From JAJFJD01 sp965228975 (GTDB lineage Bacteria > Pseudomonadota > Alphaproteobacteria > UBA8366): a DNA stretch of 64,000 nt. Every line of letters begins with the position of its first letter. The stretch's first letter is position 1. The stretch lies in NCBI GenBank assembly GCA_965228975.1, contig OZ245851.1, forward strand, positions 4,836,001-4,900,000. The letters run 5' to 3'. The position numbers and the translations under genes were made by a program. Below, in pieces: positions 34,737 to 44,785 of this stretch. Under the pieces are notes generated by a model. It searched no databases. It was not told the DNA's origin and saw nothing but the letters and a program-made list of their open reading frames with translations.

Positions 34737-35736
34737 CCGTTCGGCGCTGATCGACAGGTTCCTCGCGGATAACGGTTGGGCGGACGGGACCCGCGGGGCC
34801 CTGGCGGACGACGCCTCCTTCCGCCGCTATGAGCGGCTGACCCGGGACGGCGAGCGCGCGGTGCTGATGGATGCGCCGCCGCCGCAGGAAGACGTGCGCC
34901 CCTTCGCCGCCATCGCCGGGGTGTTGCAGGATCTGGGCTTCAGCGCGCCGGCGATTCGGGCGCGCGACGTGGAGAACGGGTTGTTGCTGCTCGAAGATCT
35001 CGGCGACTCGACCTACACGCGGGTTCTGGCGGACGGCGGCGACGAAGAGGCGTTGTACACGCTCGCCGTCGATGTCCTGATCGCGCTCCACCAACGCTTC
35101 GACCCGGGCAGCGCGGCGATCCCGGACTACGACGATGCCCGGCTTCTCGACGAGGCCGCCCTCCTGACCGACTGGTATCTGCCGGCGGTGACGGGCGCGC
35201 CGGTTTCGGAAGAGTCGCGCGCGGCATATCTGGATCTATGGCGCGCGGCGTTTGCGGTCGCGCGCGCCGCCCCGTCGAGTCTGGTCTTGCGCGATTTCCA
35301 TGTGGATAACCTGATGCTGTTGGACGGCCGGGAAGGCGTGCGGGCCTGCGGTCTGCTCGATTTCCAGGACGCGGTGATCGGCCCGGTAACCTACGATCTC
35401 GCGTCGCTGTTCGAAGACGCGCGGCGCGACGTGCCCCCGGATTTGGCGGCGCGGCTGATGGACCGATATTTCGCGGCCTTTCCCACCCTCGACCGGGCGG
35501 CGGTCGAGGCGTCCTATGCGGTGCTCGCGGCGCAGCGCAGCGCGAAGATCCTCGGTATCTTCACCCGGCTCGACCGGCGCGACGGCAAGCCGGTCTATCT
35601 GGAGCATATCCCACGGGTCTGGCGCTGGCTCGAAGGCGACCTGGCCCATCCCGCCTTGGCCGATCTGAGGGCGTGGTTCGACGACACGCTGCCGCCGCCG
35701 CTCCGGCGGATCCCCGCGCCGCAAGGAGAATGCTGA
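34729..35736 (+). CDS. amgK: Anomeric MurNAc/GlcNAc kinase (AmgK-like phosphotransferase)
   Basis: A 335-residue aminoglycoside-phosphotransferase-fold kinase. It has LLLEDLGD, the catalytic loop LVLRDFHVDNLML and the metal site GLLDFQDAVIGPVTYDLASL. Together with the adjacent MurU-type nucleotidyltransferase it matches the AmgK-MurU peptidoglycan recycling route, which makes UDP-MurNAc without de novo GlcNAc and by-passes the fosfomycin target. Its stop overlaps the murU start by one base (TGATG). Confidence 0.88.
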   Translation: MTDRSALIDRFLADNGWADGTRGALADDASFRRYERLTRDGERAVLMDAPPPQEDVRPFAAIAGVLQDLGFSAPAIRARDVENGLLLLEDLGDSTYTRVLADGGDEEALYTLAVDVLIALHQRFDPGSAAIPDYDDARLLDEAALLTDWYLPAVTGAPVSEESRAAYLDLWRAAFAVARAAPSSLVLRDFHVDNLMLLDGREGVRACGLLDFQDAVIGPVTYDLASLFEDARRDVPPDLAARLMDRYFAAFPTLDRAAVEASYAVLAAQRSAKILGIFTRLDRRDGKPVYLEHIPRVWRWLEGDLAHPALADLRAWFDDTLPPPLRRIPAPQGEC

Positions 35737-36455
35737 TGGCGGCGCCGACAATCGCCATGGTGCTGGCCGCCGGGCTCGGTATGCGGATGCGGCCGCTGAC
35801 GCTGGAACGGCCGAAACCGCTGGTCGTCCTGCGCGGCCGGACCCTGCTGGACCGCGCGCTCGATCGTCTGCGGGCGGCGGGCGTCACGCGCACGGTCGTG
35901 AACACGCATTATCTGGCGGAAATGATCGAGATGCATCTGCGCGGCCAGGACGATATCGTGCTGTCGCCGGAGGCCGAGCGGCTGGAGACCGGCGGCGGCG
36001 TCGCGCGGGCGTTGCCGCATCTCGGCAACGAGCCGTTCTACGTGGTCAATAGCGACGCCGTGTGGCATGACGGCGCCGTGCCCGCGTTGGACCGGCTCGC
36101 GGCGGCGTGGGACCCCGCGTTGATGGACGTGTTGTTGCTGCTGCAGCCGGTCGACCGGGCGATGGGATATCATGGGGCGGGCGACTATCATTTGGCGGCC
36201 GAAAGCGCCTTGCGCCGGCGCGGTGCCGACGAAACCGCGGCGCATCTCTTCGCCGGCGTTCAGATTATGCATCCGCGACTCTTCCGTGACATTCCCGACG
36301 GCCCTTTCTCGCTGAACCTGCTGTATGACCGGGCGGAGGCTGCGGGACGTCTCCATGGCATCGAGCATGATTCGGACTGGTTCCATGTGGGCACGCCCGA
36401 GGATTTGGCGGCGACCGAGACGGCGCTCGCCGATCTCGCGGATTCGGGGGGATGA
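35736..36455 (+). CDS. murU: MurNAc-1-phosphate uridylyltransferase (MurU-like)
   Basis: A 239-residue nucleotidyltransferase with N-terminal AMVLAAGLGMRMRPLT and RPKPLV, the NTP-binding loop of sugar-nucleotide transferases, and VVNSDAVW for the metal. AAGGAG at 35723-35728 favours the ATG at 35736 rather than the one at 35730. Pairing with amgK supports MurNAc-1-P as substrate. The stop overlaps the addB start by four bases. Confidence 0.87.
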   Translation: MAAPTIAMVLAAGLGMRMRPLTLERPKPLVVLRGRTLLDRALDRLRAAGVTRTVVNTHYLAEMIEMHLRGQDDIVLSPEAERLETGGGVARALPHLGNEPFYVVNSDAVWHDGAVPALDRLAAAWDPALMDVLLLLQPVDRAMGYHGAGDYHLAAESALRRRGADETAAHLFAGVQIMHPRLFRDIPDGPFSLNLLYDRAEAAGRLHGIEHDSDWFHVGTPEDLAATETALADLADSGG

Positions 36456-39400
36456 CCGCGCCCGCCGGCCTCTACACCATTCCGTCCGGCGCGGCCTTCG
36501 TCGATGCGCTCGCCGCCGGCATTCTCGATGAATGCGCCGGCGATCCGCTGGCGCTGGCCGACTATCTGATCCTGTTGCCGACCCGGCGCGCCTGCCGGGC
36601 GCTGCGCGAGGCCTTCCTGCGGGTCTCGGACGGGCAGGCGTTGGTGTTGCCGGCGATGCGGCCGATCGGCGATGTGGACGTGGACGATATTTCGCCGGCG
36701 GACGCCGCGGGGCTGGAGACGCTCGACCTGCCGCCCGCACTCTCCGAATCGCGCCGCCTGCTGTTGCTCGCCCGGTTGATCCTGCGCTGGAACGAGGTCG
36801 ACGAGACAACGGCGGACCGGATGACGCCGGATCATGCGGTGCGGTTGGCGCAGGAACTGGCGCGGCTGATCGATCAGGTCCAGACGGAACGGCTTTCTTT
36901 CGACGGATTGGCGGAGCTGGCCCCGCGCGAATACGCGCAGCATTGGGAACGGACGCTGGAATTCCTCAAACCGGTGACCGCGCATTGGCCGAATATTCTG
37001 GCGGAGGAAGGCGGGCTCGACCCGGCGGACCGCCGCAACCGCCTGCTCGAAGGCCTCGCCGCGCGATGGGCGGCCGAACCGCCGGCCGGACCGGTAATCG
37101 CCGCTGGGTCGACCGGCAGCGTTCCGGCGACTGCCGGTCTCTTTGCGGTCATCGCGGCCCTGCCGCAGGGGCGCGTGGTGCTACCCGGTCTCGACCGCGA
37201 TGCCGATGCCGACACCTGGGTGGCGATCGGACGCGATCAGACCCATCCGCAATACGGTCTTGCCCGGTTGCTCGACCGGCTCGGGGTGAGCCGCGACGGT
37301 GTCCGCGATTGGCCGACCGGCGGCTTCCGGCATGCGGTGGCGCCGGCCCGGGCGATGCTCGCCGCCGAAGCGTTGCGGCCCGCCGAGACGACCGACGCTT
37401 GGCGCGATCTGTCGGCATTGCGCGATTCTGCCGAGGCGGCGTTGCAAGCGGTCGGCGATTCGCCCTTCCCGGCCGTGCAGCGGATCGTGGCCCCGGGCGA
37501 TAAGGAAGAAGCCGAAGTCATCGCCCTGATGCTGCGGCATAGCCTTGAGACGCCGGAACGGACCGCCGCCCTGGTCACCGCCGATCGCCGGCTGGCGCGG
37601 CGGGTTGCGGCGTCCTTGCGGCGTTGGGGCATCGTCATCGACGATTCGGCGGGGCAGGCGTTGAGCGAGACGCCGCCGGGCGTGTTTCTGCGCCTGGTCG
37701 CCGACATGGTCTTCCAGGATTTCGCCCCGGTCGCCACGCTGGCCGCCTGCAAACATCCGCTGGCGGCGGCGGGCATGCTCCCGGCGGAGATGCGGCGGCT
37801 CGTCCGTGCGTTGGAACGCTGGGTGCTGCGGGGGCCGGCACCGGACCGGGGCCTCGCCGGATTACGACAGGCATTGGCCGAGGCCGGCGCCCGGCGTGCC
37901 GCCGACCGGCCGACGCCGGAAACCGCCACCGGTATCGAGCGTCTGCTCGACCGGCTCGAAGACTGCCTCGCGCCGTTGCTGGCATTCCGGGCCGGGGCGG
38001 AGGGCAGCCTGCAACGCCTTGTGGAAGCGCATATCCGCGCCGCCGAGGCACTGGCGGCGGATGGTGAGACGGCGGGTACGGCGCGGCTCTGGGACGGGGA
38101 CGCCGGCGAGGCGTTGGCGCTCTTCGTCAATGACCTGCACGCGGCGGCGGATGCGCTGCCGATGGTGCCGCCGGACCACTATCCGGAAATGGTCGAAGCT
38201 CTGATGCTGGGCAACGTGGTGCGGCCGCGCTTCGGCCGGCATCCGCGCCTGAACATCTGGGGACCGCTGGAAGCTCGGCTGCAGCACGCCGACCTGATCA
38301 TCCTCGGTGGGTTGAACGAGGGCAACTGGCCCGCCGATCCCGGACCGGACCCCTGGATGAGCCGGCCGATGCGCGATGCCTTCGGCTTGCCGCTGCCGGA
38401 GCGCCGCATCGGACTCGCGGCCCATGACTTCGCGCAGCTGTTCTGCGCGCCGGAGGTCGTCTTGAGCCGGGCGCAAAAGTCCGACGGCACGCCGACGGTG
38501 CCGTCGCGCTGGCTGCTGCGCCTGGAAACGGTGCTCGAAGGGTGCGGGTTGGCCGATGCCTTCGTGCCCGATATCCATTGGCCCGGCCTGGAGAAGGGGT
38601 TGGTCGCCGTCGAGCGGCACCGTCCAGTCGAAGCGCCGACACCCCGCCCGCCGGTCGAGGCGCGACCCCGGCGTCTCTCGGTCACGCGGATCGAAACCTG
38701 GATGCGCGATCCCTACAGTATCTTTGCCCGTCATATCCTGGGCCTGCGCCCGCTCGACCCGTTGGAAGCGAGTCCGGGCGCCGCGGACCGGGGTACCATC
38801 ATTCACGATGCTCTCGACGAATTCGTGCGCGCCTATCCCGACGGGCCGCCCGACGATGCGTTGCCGCAACTGCTGGCGCTGGGGGAACGGGCCTTCGGGG
38901 CGACGCTGGCGCGCCCGGCGGTGCGCGCTTTTTGGTGGCCGCGCTTCGTTCGTATCGCCGAATGGTTCATCGATGTCGAACGGAAGCGCCGTCCGGGCCT
39001 GGCCGAGAGCCGGACCGAAGTATCCGGATCGATCGCAATCGACGGGGCGGCGGGGCCGTTCGCCCTGACCGCCAAGGCGGACCGGATCGACCGGTCGGCG
39101 GACGGCCATTTGTCGATCGTCGATTACAAGACCGGTTTGCCGCCCAGCGAACGGCAGCTGCAGTTCGGCTATGCGCCACAGCTTCCCCTCGAAGCCGCGA
39201 TCGCCGAGCAGGGCGGCTTCGAGGGCGTCCCGGCGGGCGAGGTCGACCGGCTGGCCTATTGGCGATTGTCCGGCGGCGACCCGGCCGGGCAGATCAAGGC
39301 CTTTTCCGACGACGTGCCGGATCTGACCGCACGGGTCTACGACAACCTGGTCCGGTTGATCGATGCCTTCGACCGGCCCGACACGCCCTATTTGTCGACG

Positions 39401-39490
39401 CCGGAGCCGGAATGGCCGCTGCCGTTTCCCGAATACGACCATCTGGCGAGGTTGCGTGAATGGTCGGGCGGTCGGGGGAACGGATCATGA
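36452..39490 (+). CDS. addB: Double-strand break repair protein AddB
   Basis: A 1012-residue AddB-type subunit of the AddAB helicase-nuclease that resects DNA ends for RecA. The N-terminal half is a helicase-like fold without a usable Walker A. The C-terminal nuclease domain carries GTIIHDALDEFV and the RecB-type catalytic VDYKTGLPP. It overlaps murU and addA by four bases each. Sequence is in line with the alphaproteobacterial AddB family. Confidence 0.92.
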   Translation: MTAPAGLYTIPSGAAFVDALAAGILDECAGDPLALADYLILLPTRRACRALREAFLRVSDGQALVLPAMRPIGDVDVDDISPADAAGLETLDLPPALSESRRLLLLARLILRWNEVDETTADRMTPDHAVRLAQELARLIDQVQTERLSFDGLAELAPREYAQHWERTLEFLKPVTAHWPNILAEEGGLDPADRRNRLLEGLAARWAAEPPAGPVIAAGSTGSVPATAGLFAVIAALPQGRVVLPGLDRDADADTWVAIGRDQTHPQYGLARLLDRLGVSRDGVRDWPTGGFRHAVAPARAMLAAEALRPAETTDAWRDLSALRDSAEAALQAVGDSPFPAVQRIVAPGDKEEAEVIALMLRHSLETPERTAALVTADRRLARRVAASLRRWGIVIDDSAGQALSETPPGVFLRLVADMVFQDFAPVATLAACKHPLAAAGMLPAEMRRLVRALERWVLRGPAPDRGLAGLRQALAEAGARRAADRPTPETATGIERLLDRLEDCLAPLLAFRAGAEGSLQRLVEAHIRAAEALAADGETAGTARLWDGDAGEALALFVNDLHAAADALPMVPPDHYPEMVEALMLGNVVRPRFGRHPRLNIWGPLEARLQHADLIILGGLNEGNWPADPGPDPWMSRPMRDAFGLPLPERRIGLAAHDFAQLFCAPEVVLSRAQKSDGTPTVPSRWLLRLETVLEGCGLADAFVPDIHWPGLEKGLVAVERHRPVEAPTPRPPVEARPRRLSVTRIETWMRDPYSIFARHILGLRPLDPLEASPGAADRGTIIHDALDEFVRAYPDGPPDDALPQLLALGERAFGATLARPAVRAFWWPRFVRIAEWFIDVERKRRPGLAESRTEVSGSIAIDGAAGPFALTAKADRIDRSADGHLSIVDYKTGLPPSERQLQFGYAPQLPLEAAIAEQGGFEGVPAGEVDRLAYWRLSGGDPAGQIKAFSDDVPDLTARVYDNLVRLIDAFDRPDTPYLSTPEPEWPLPFPEYDHLARLREWSGGRGNGS

Positions 39491-42400
39491 GCGGCAGGCC
39501 GGTTGCGATCGATCCCGACCGCCTGCAGCGCCAGGCGTCGGACCCCGCCGCGAGCGTCTGGGTCGGCGCGTCGGCGGGCAGCGGCAAGACCAAGGTGTTG
39601 ACCGATCGGGTGCTGCGTCTATTGCTCTCCGGCACGCCGCCGCAGCGGCTGCTCTGCCTGACCTTCACCAAGGCGGCGGCGGCGGAGATGTCCAACCGCG
39701 TCAACCGTGGCCTGAGCCTGTGGGCGACCGCCTCGGACGACGACTTGCGGCAGCGGATCGTGGCGTTGACCGGCGACACGCCCGACGACTCGGAACTGGA
39801 GACCGCCCGCCGGTTGTTCGCGCGTGTGCTCGACGTTCCCGGTGGCTTGAAAATCCAGACAATCCACAGTTTTTGCGAATCGCTGCTCGGGCGTTTCCCG
39901 ATCGAGGCCGGCATCCCGCCGCATTTCCAGGTGATGGACGAACGCAGCGCCGCCGAGTTGATGCTGGCGGCGCGCGACCGGGTGCTGGCGTCGGCGGTGC
40001 GGGACGCGTCGAGCAAAACCGCGCTGCAGACCCTGACCGGTCATCTGCACGAGGACCGTTTCGCCGACCTGCTGCGCGTTCTGCTGATGCATCGGGGGCG
40101 GCTGCGCGACGTGATCGGCGACGGCACGACGGTCGATGCCGCCGTCGCCGCCGTCTACGACCGGCTGGGCGTGGAACCGGGCACAGGCGTGGCCGACGTG
40201 ATCGCCGCCGCCTGCCGGGATGACGCCTTCGACGCCGCCGCCCTGGCGCGGGCGGCCGAGGCGCTGCGCGGCGGATCGGAAAAGACCGACCAACCGCGCG
40301 GCGAGGCGATCCGGCGCTGGGTCGAGGCGGCGGTGGCAGACCGTGTTGCTTCCTTTGGCGAATACACCAAGCAGTTCCTCACCCAGCAAGAGGCGCCCCG
40401 CAAAACCCTGGCGACGAAAGTCGTGGCGGAGAAAAATCCGGGCGTCGCCGACGCGCTGTCCGCCGAGGCGGCGCGGCTCGCGGCGGTTTGTCAGCATCGC
40501 CGCGCGATGGTCACGGCGGAGGCGACGGCGGCGTTGTTGCGCCTCGGCGGTGCGATCCTGCACGCCTTCGAGCAGGCCAAGGAATTGCGGGTCGAGCTGG
40601 ATTACGACGATCTGATCTACAAGGCGCGCGACCTGCTGCGGACCGACAGTTCGGGTTTCGCCGGCTGGGTGCTGTTCAAGCTCGACGGCGGCCTCGACCA
40701 TATCCTGATCGACGAGGCGCAGGATACGAATCCCGAGCAGTGGCAGGTGGTGGCCGCGCTGGCCGATGAATTCTTCGCCGGCCTGGGCGCGCGCGAGGAA
40801 GAGCGCACGATCTTCGCCGTCGGCGACGTGAAACAATCGATCTTCAGTTTCCAGCGTGCCGACCCGGCGGCGTTCCGGGACTACCGCGACCGTTTCGGCG
40901 GACGCGCCGAGGATGTGGCCAAGCAGTGGCGCTCGGTCGATCTCGACATCTCTTTCCGGTCTGCGGAACCGGTACTGCGAGCGGTCGACGCCGTGTTCGC
41001 GCAACCGGCCGCCGCGTCCGGCGTGATCGACTGCGGCGAGTCGCTCGTCCATCGGCCGTTCCGCGGCGGGCAGGCGGGGCTGGTGGAGGTGTGGCCGCCC
41101 ATCGGCCCGGTCGAGAGCGAGGATGCCGAATGGCAGCCGCCGGTGCGCCGCCGCGAACTCTTGGCGCCCGACGAACGGCTTGCGAAGCTCATCGCCGCCA
41201 AGCTGCGGGCCTGGATCGGCACCGAGTATCTGCCGTCGCACGACCGGACGGTCCGGGCCGGCGATATCATGGTTCTGCTGCGCCGCCGCAGCGGGTTCAT
41301 GGAAGCACTGGTGCGCGCACTCAAGTCTGCCGACGTGCCGGTCGCCGGCGTCGACCGGATGGCGTTGACCGAGCAGTTGGCGGTGATGGATTTGATGGCG
41401 CTGGCCCGCTTCCTGCTGTTGCCGGACGACGACCTGACGCTGGCGGTCGTGCTGAAAGGACCGTTCATCGGGCTCGACGACGATGACCTTTTCGGACTCT
41501 GTCACGGCCGAGGCGACGCCACCCTCTGGCGGCGGTTGTCGGAGAGGGCCGGGGAAGACGCGCGCTTTGGGCAGGCGCGGGCCTGGCTGGCGGGGTTGTT
41601 GGGGCAGGCCGATTTCGCGCCGCCCTTCGAATTGCTCGCCGGGGTGTTGGCCGGCCCGGCGGCGCGGCCGGATCGGTCGGGATGGCAGAGTCTGTTGGAG
41701 AGGCTTGGCCCGGAAGCGGAAGATCCGGTCGACGAATTCATGGCGCAGGCCCTCGCCTACGAACGGACGCACCCGCCGTCGCTGCAGGGATTCCTGCATT
41801 GGCTCGACGCCGGCGCCACCGAGATCAAGCGCGACCTGGAACAGAGCGACCGCGACGAGGTGCGCGTGATGACGGTACATGGCGCGAAGGGGTTGCAGGC
41901 CCCGATCGTCATCATGCCGGACACCATGGCGATGCCGCGCATGGGCGAAGAGGTATTGTGGGCCGATGGCATCCCGCTTTGGCCGCCGGGCCGCGCCTAC
42001 CAGACCGAGGAATGCCAGGCGTTGCGCGATTCCGCGCGGAGCCGGGCCGAGGAGGAATACCGCCGCCTGCTTTATGTCGCGATGACCCGTGCCGAGGACC
42101 GGCTGTATGTGTGCGGCTGGCATGGCCGGCAGAAACCGAACGATGGTTGCTGGTATTCCCTGATCGAGGCGGGCCTGTCGGGCCTGGGCGAACCGGTCGC
42201 GATGGATTTCGGCGGCGATATCGGCGATGCCGGCTGGGCCGGTGACGGACTGCGGATCGCCAGCGACCAAACCGTTGCGGCCGACGCCCCGGACGAGCGG
42301 ACGCCCGGCCAGGTGGTGACACCCGCCGTCGAGGATTGGATGCGGCGTCCGCCGCCCGACGAGCCGGCGCCGCCCCGCCCGCTGGTGCCGTCGCGTCCGT

Positions 42401-42960
42401 CGGTATCCGACCCGCCGACTCTGTCGCCGATCGGCCCGCCGTCGGAAGACCGTTTCAAGCGCGGCCTGATCGTCCACCGGTTGTTGCAGTTGCTGCCGGA
42501 CCTTCCCGCGTCGGACCGTCGCGCGGCGTGCGCCGCCTTCCTCGCCCGGCCCGGTCATGCGTTGCCGGCGGAGGAGCAGGAGGGTTTGGCCGACGAGGTG
42601 ACGGCAATCCTGGAGTCGGCGGATTTCGTCGACCTCTTCGGGCCGGAGAGCCGGGCGGAGGTGCCGCTGATCGGCACGATCGAGGGTCCCGACGGGCCCG
42701 AGGTAATTGCCGGTCAGGTCGACCGATTGTTGGTGCGGCCGGACGAAATCGTCGTCTTGGATTATAAAACGTCGCGTCCGCCCCCCGATTTGCAGGAAAA
42801 TGTCGCGCCGGCCTATCTGCGTCAAATGGCGGCGTATCGGGCCGTTTTGGCGGAAATCTGGCCGAATCGGTCGATTCGCTGCGGTTTATTGTGGACCGCG
42901 GTCCCGCGCCTGATGACTTTGGACGATAGCCTGCTTGACCGGGTCCGGGTGGCTACCTAG
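39487..42960 (+). CDS. addA: Double-strand break repair helicase AddA
   Basis: A 1157-residue UvrD-type helicase with a C-terminal nuclease. Walker A is VGASAGSGKTKVLTDRV, then LTFTKAAAAEM (motif Ia), IDEAQDTNPEQW (Walker B), VMTVHGAKGLQAPIV and VAMTRAEDRLYV (motif VI). The nuclease motif is VLDYKTSRPP. The ATG at 39487 overlaps the addB stop; another ATG 27 bases upstream lacks good spacing. Together with addB it replaces RecBCD in this lineage. Confidence 0.93.
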   Translation: MSGRPVAIDPDRLQRQASDPAASVWVGASAGSGKTKVLTDRVLRLLLSGTPPQRLLCLTFTKAAAAEMSNRVNRGLSLWATASDDDLRQRIVALTGDTPDDSELETARRLFARVLDVPGGLKIQTIHSFCESLLGRFPIEAGIPPHFQVMDERSAAELMLAARDRVLASAVRDASSKTALQTLTGHLHEDRFADLLRVLLMHRGRLRDVIGDGTTVDAAVAAVYDRLGVEPGTGVADVIAAACRDDAFDAAALARAAEALRGGSEKTDQPRGEAIRRWVEAAVADRVASFGEYTKQFLTQQEAPRKTLATKVVAEKNPGVADALSAEAARLAAVCQHRRAMVTAEATAALLRLGGAILHAFEQAKELRVELDYDDLIYKARDLLRTDSSGFAGWVLFKLDGGLDHILIDEAQDTNPEQWQVVAALADEFFAGLGAREEERTIFAVGDVKQSIFSFQRADPAAFRDYRDRFGGRAEDVAKQWRSVDLDISFRSAEPVLRAVDAVFAQPAAASGVIDCGESLVHRPFRGGQAGLVEVWPPIGPVESEDAEWQPPVRRRELLAPDERLAKLIAAKLRAWIGTEYLPSHDRTVRAGDIMVLLRRRSGFMEALVRALKSADVPVAGVDRMALTEQLAVMDLMALARFLLLPDDDLTLAVVLKGPFIGLDDDDLFGLCHGRGDATLWRRLSERAGEDARFGQARAWLAGLLGQADFAPPFELLAGVLAGPAARPDRSGWQSLLERLGPEAEDPVDEFMAQALAYERTHPPSLQGFLHWLDAGATEIKRDLEQSDRDEVRVMTVHGAKGLQAPIVIMPDTMAMPRMGEEVLWADGIPLWPPGRAYQTEECQALRDSARSRAEEEYRRLLYVAMTRAEDRLYVCGWHGRQKPNDGCWYSLIEAGLSGLGEPVAMDFGGDIGDAGWAGDGLRIASDQTVAADAPDERTPGQVVTPAVEDWMRRPPPDEPAPPRPLVPSRPSVSDPPTLSPIGPPSEDRFKRGLIVHRLLQLLPDLPASDRRAACAAFLARPGHALPAEEQEGLADEVTAILESADFVDLFGPESRAEVPLIGTIEGPDGPEVIAGQVDRLLVRPDEIVVLDYKTSRPPPDLQENVAPAYLRQMAAYRAVLAEIWPNRSIRCGLLWTAVPRLMTLDDSLLDRVRVAT

Positions 42961-43032
42961 ATTCCTACCCGGTGGAAACATAGCCACGCTCCTGATGGCG
43001 GCGGGGCACTGGCATATAAGGAGCATTTCTAT

Positions 43033-43356
43033 ATGAGCACCCCTGTCCCCGTCGGCGACGACGATTTCGAGAGTAGCGTCCTGAAAGCGGACGGCCCGGT
43101 CCTCGTGGATTTCTGGGCGGAATGGTGCGGTCCCTGCAAGATGATCGCCCCGGCGCTGGAAGAGATTGCCGGCGATATGGACGGTCAGGTGACCGTGGCC
43201 AAGGTCAATATCGACGACAATCCGCAGACGCCCGCGAAATACGGCGTGCGCGGCATTCCCACGCTGATGATCTTCAAGGACGGCGAAGTGGCCGCGACCA
43301 AGGTCGGCGCGCTGCCGAAGAGCCAGCTCGTCGAGTGGGTTGAATCGGTCCTCTAG
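43033..43356 (+). CDS. trxA: Thioredoxin
   Basis: A 107-residue cytosolic thioredoxin with active site WAEWCGPCKM and cis-proline RGIPTLMIF. Preceded by AAGGAGC about 9 bases before the ATG and followed by a strong terminator, so it is probably its own unit after addA. Confidence 0.95.
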   Translation: MSTPVPVGDDDFESSVLKADGPVLVDFWAEWCGPCKMIAPALEEIAGDMDGQVTVAKVNIDDNPQTPAKYGVRGIPTLMIFKDGEVAATKVGALPKSQLVEWVESVL

Positions 43357-43378
43357 ACCGCCTGTCTTGTCGGAACGG

Positions 43379-43408
43379 AAAAGCCCCGTCGATTGCGGCG
43401 GGGCTTTT
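43379..43408. terminator. Bidirectional terminator after trxA/folC
   Basis: Perfect 10-bp stem AAAAGCCCCG (43379-43388) and CGGGGCTTTT (43399-43408) with a 10-base loop between two convergent genes. The T-run on the plus strand and the matching A-run for the minus strand make it work both ways. Confidence 0.9.
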
Positions 43409-43441
43409 GCGTTGCGGTCATTCCAAATTGGAAGGTGATGG

Positions 43442-44785
43442 TCAGCCGGCGGTCCGGACCGGGGTGGTCCCTTCGTTGAGCGCCAGCACCGATCCCGCGA
43501 GATACAGCGACCCGCAGATGAGCACCCGCGCCGGGCGGCTTGCGGCCCGCACCGTGTCCTGGATCGCGGTCGGGATATCGGCCGACGGCTGGCTCGGAAT
43601 ATCGACCTCGGTCGCCGCCTCTGCGGCTTCCTCGGCCGACATGCTGCCCTCGAGCCCGGGGATCGTAACGGCTCGCAAGCCGCGGACCAGCGGCGCCAGC
43701 GGGCGCAGGAAATTCTGCGGCGGTTTTTGATCCATCATGCCGAAGACCAAATACAGCGGCTTGTCCGTCCACTTTTCCAATGTCTCGGCCAGCGCCGATC
43801 CGGCGGCCGGGTTATGCCCGCCGTCGAGCCAGAGTTCCCAACCCTGCGGCAGATATTCGGTCAGAGGATTGTTGATCAGGCGCTGAAGCCGGCCCGGCCA
43901 ACGCGCCGACGTGACGCCCGTGGCAATGGCCTTGTCGGAAATCTCCAGCGTGTCGATCCGTTCGAGGCAGGCGATCGCGGTGCCGGCATTATAGATCTGA
44001 TGCTTGCCCAGCAGGTTCGGCATGGGCAGGTCGAGCGACAACCGCGTCGACCGGTATCGGAATCCGCGCTTGGTCGGCGTGACGGTCCAGTCCCGCGCGA
44101 ACTGGAAGGGCTTCGTGCCTGCCGCCGCCGCGTAGTCGGCGATCACGGCGTTCGCCTGATCGTGTTGCGGCGCGACGATCGAGACGACGTCCTTTTTCTG
44201 AATCGCCGCTTTCTCCGCCGCGATCTGCCGGATCGTGTCGCCTAGGAAATGCATGTGGTCCATCGATACCGGCGTGATGACCGTGGCCGCCGGTTTCCGG
44301 ACGATGTTGGTCGCGTCGAACCGGCCGCCCAGACCGCATTCCAGCAGCAGGATATCCGCCGGATGGCGGGAGAAGGCGAGCATCGCCGCGGCGGTGGTGA
44401 TCTCGAAGAAGCTGATCGAGTCGCCGGCGTTGGCCTTTTCGCATTCGTCGAGGATAGCGCACAGTTCCGCGTCGCCGATCATCTCGCCGCCGAGGCGGAT
44501 GCGCTCGTTGAAGCGGACCAGATGCGGCGAGGTGTAAGTGTGGACGCGATAGCCGGCGGCTTCCAGGATCGCGCCCAGGAAGGCGATGACCGATCCCTTG
44601 CCGTTGGTTCCGGCGACATGGATGACGGGCGGGAGTTGGTCTTGCGGGCGGCCGAGTCGGTCGAGCAGCGACAGGATTCGGCCCAACGACAGGTCGATCG
44701 TCTTGGGATGAAGCCGCTGTAGGCGCGCCAGGATGGCGTCAATCGAGTCTTCGGTCGTCCGCCGGTTCCTGGCGAATCGCAGCAT
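43442..44785 (-). CDS. folC: Bifunctional dihydrofolate/folylpolyglutamate synthase FolC
   Basis: A 447-residue Mur-ligase-like enzyme adding glutamates to folates. Opening LQRLHPKTIDLSLGRILSLL, P-loop HVAGTNGKGS, LLECGLGGRFDATN and WLDGGHNPAAG are present. Its start lies 47 bases inside the accD reading frame, longer than the usual four-base overlaps in this cluster, but the N-terminus matches the family so the overlap looks real. It is the last gene of the minus-strand cluster. Confidence 0.93.
   Translation of the reverse strand: MLRFARNRRTTEDSIDAILARLQRLHPKTIDLSLGRILSLLDRLGRPQDQLPPVIHVAGTNGKGSVIAFLGAILEAAGYRVHTYTSPHLVRFNERIRLGGEMIGDAELCAILDECEKANAGDSISFFEITTAAAMLAFSRHPADILLLECGLGGRFDATNIVRKPAATVITPVSMDHMHFLGDTIRQIAAEKAAIQKKDVVSIVAPQHDQANAVIADYAAAAGTKPFQFARDWTVTPTKRGFRYRSTRLSLDLPMPNLLGKHQIYNAGTAIACLERIDTLEISDKAIATGVTSARWPGRLQRLINNPLTEYLPQGWELWLDGGHNPAAGSALAETLEKWTDKPLYLVFGMMDQKPPQNFLRPLAPLVRGLRAVTIPGLEGSMSAEEAAEAATEVDIPSQPSADIPTAIQDTVRAASRPARVLICGSLYLAGSVLALNEGTTPVRTAG

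Noticed and set aside
39619..42825. 1068-codon open frame antisense to addA
   Set aside because: Composition is biased (Arg, Gln, His) and it lies entirely under a well-supported helicase gene.
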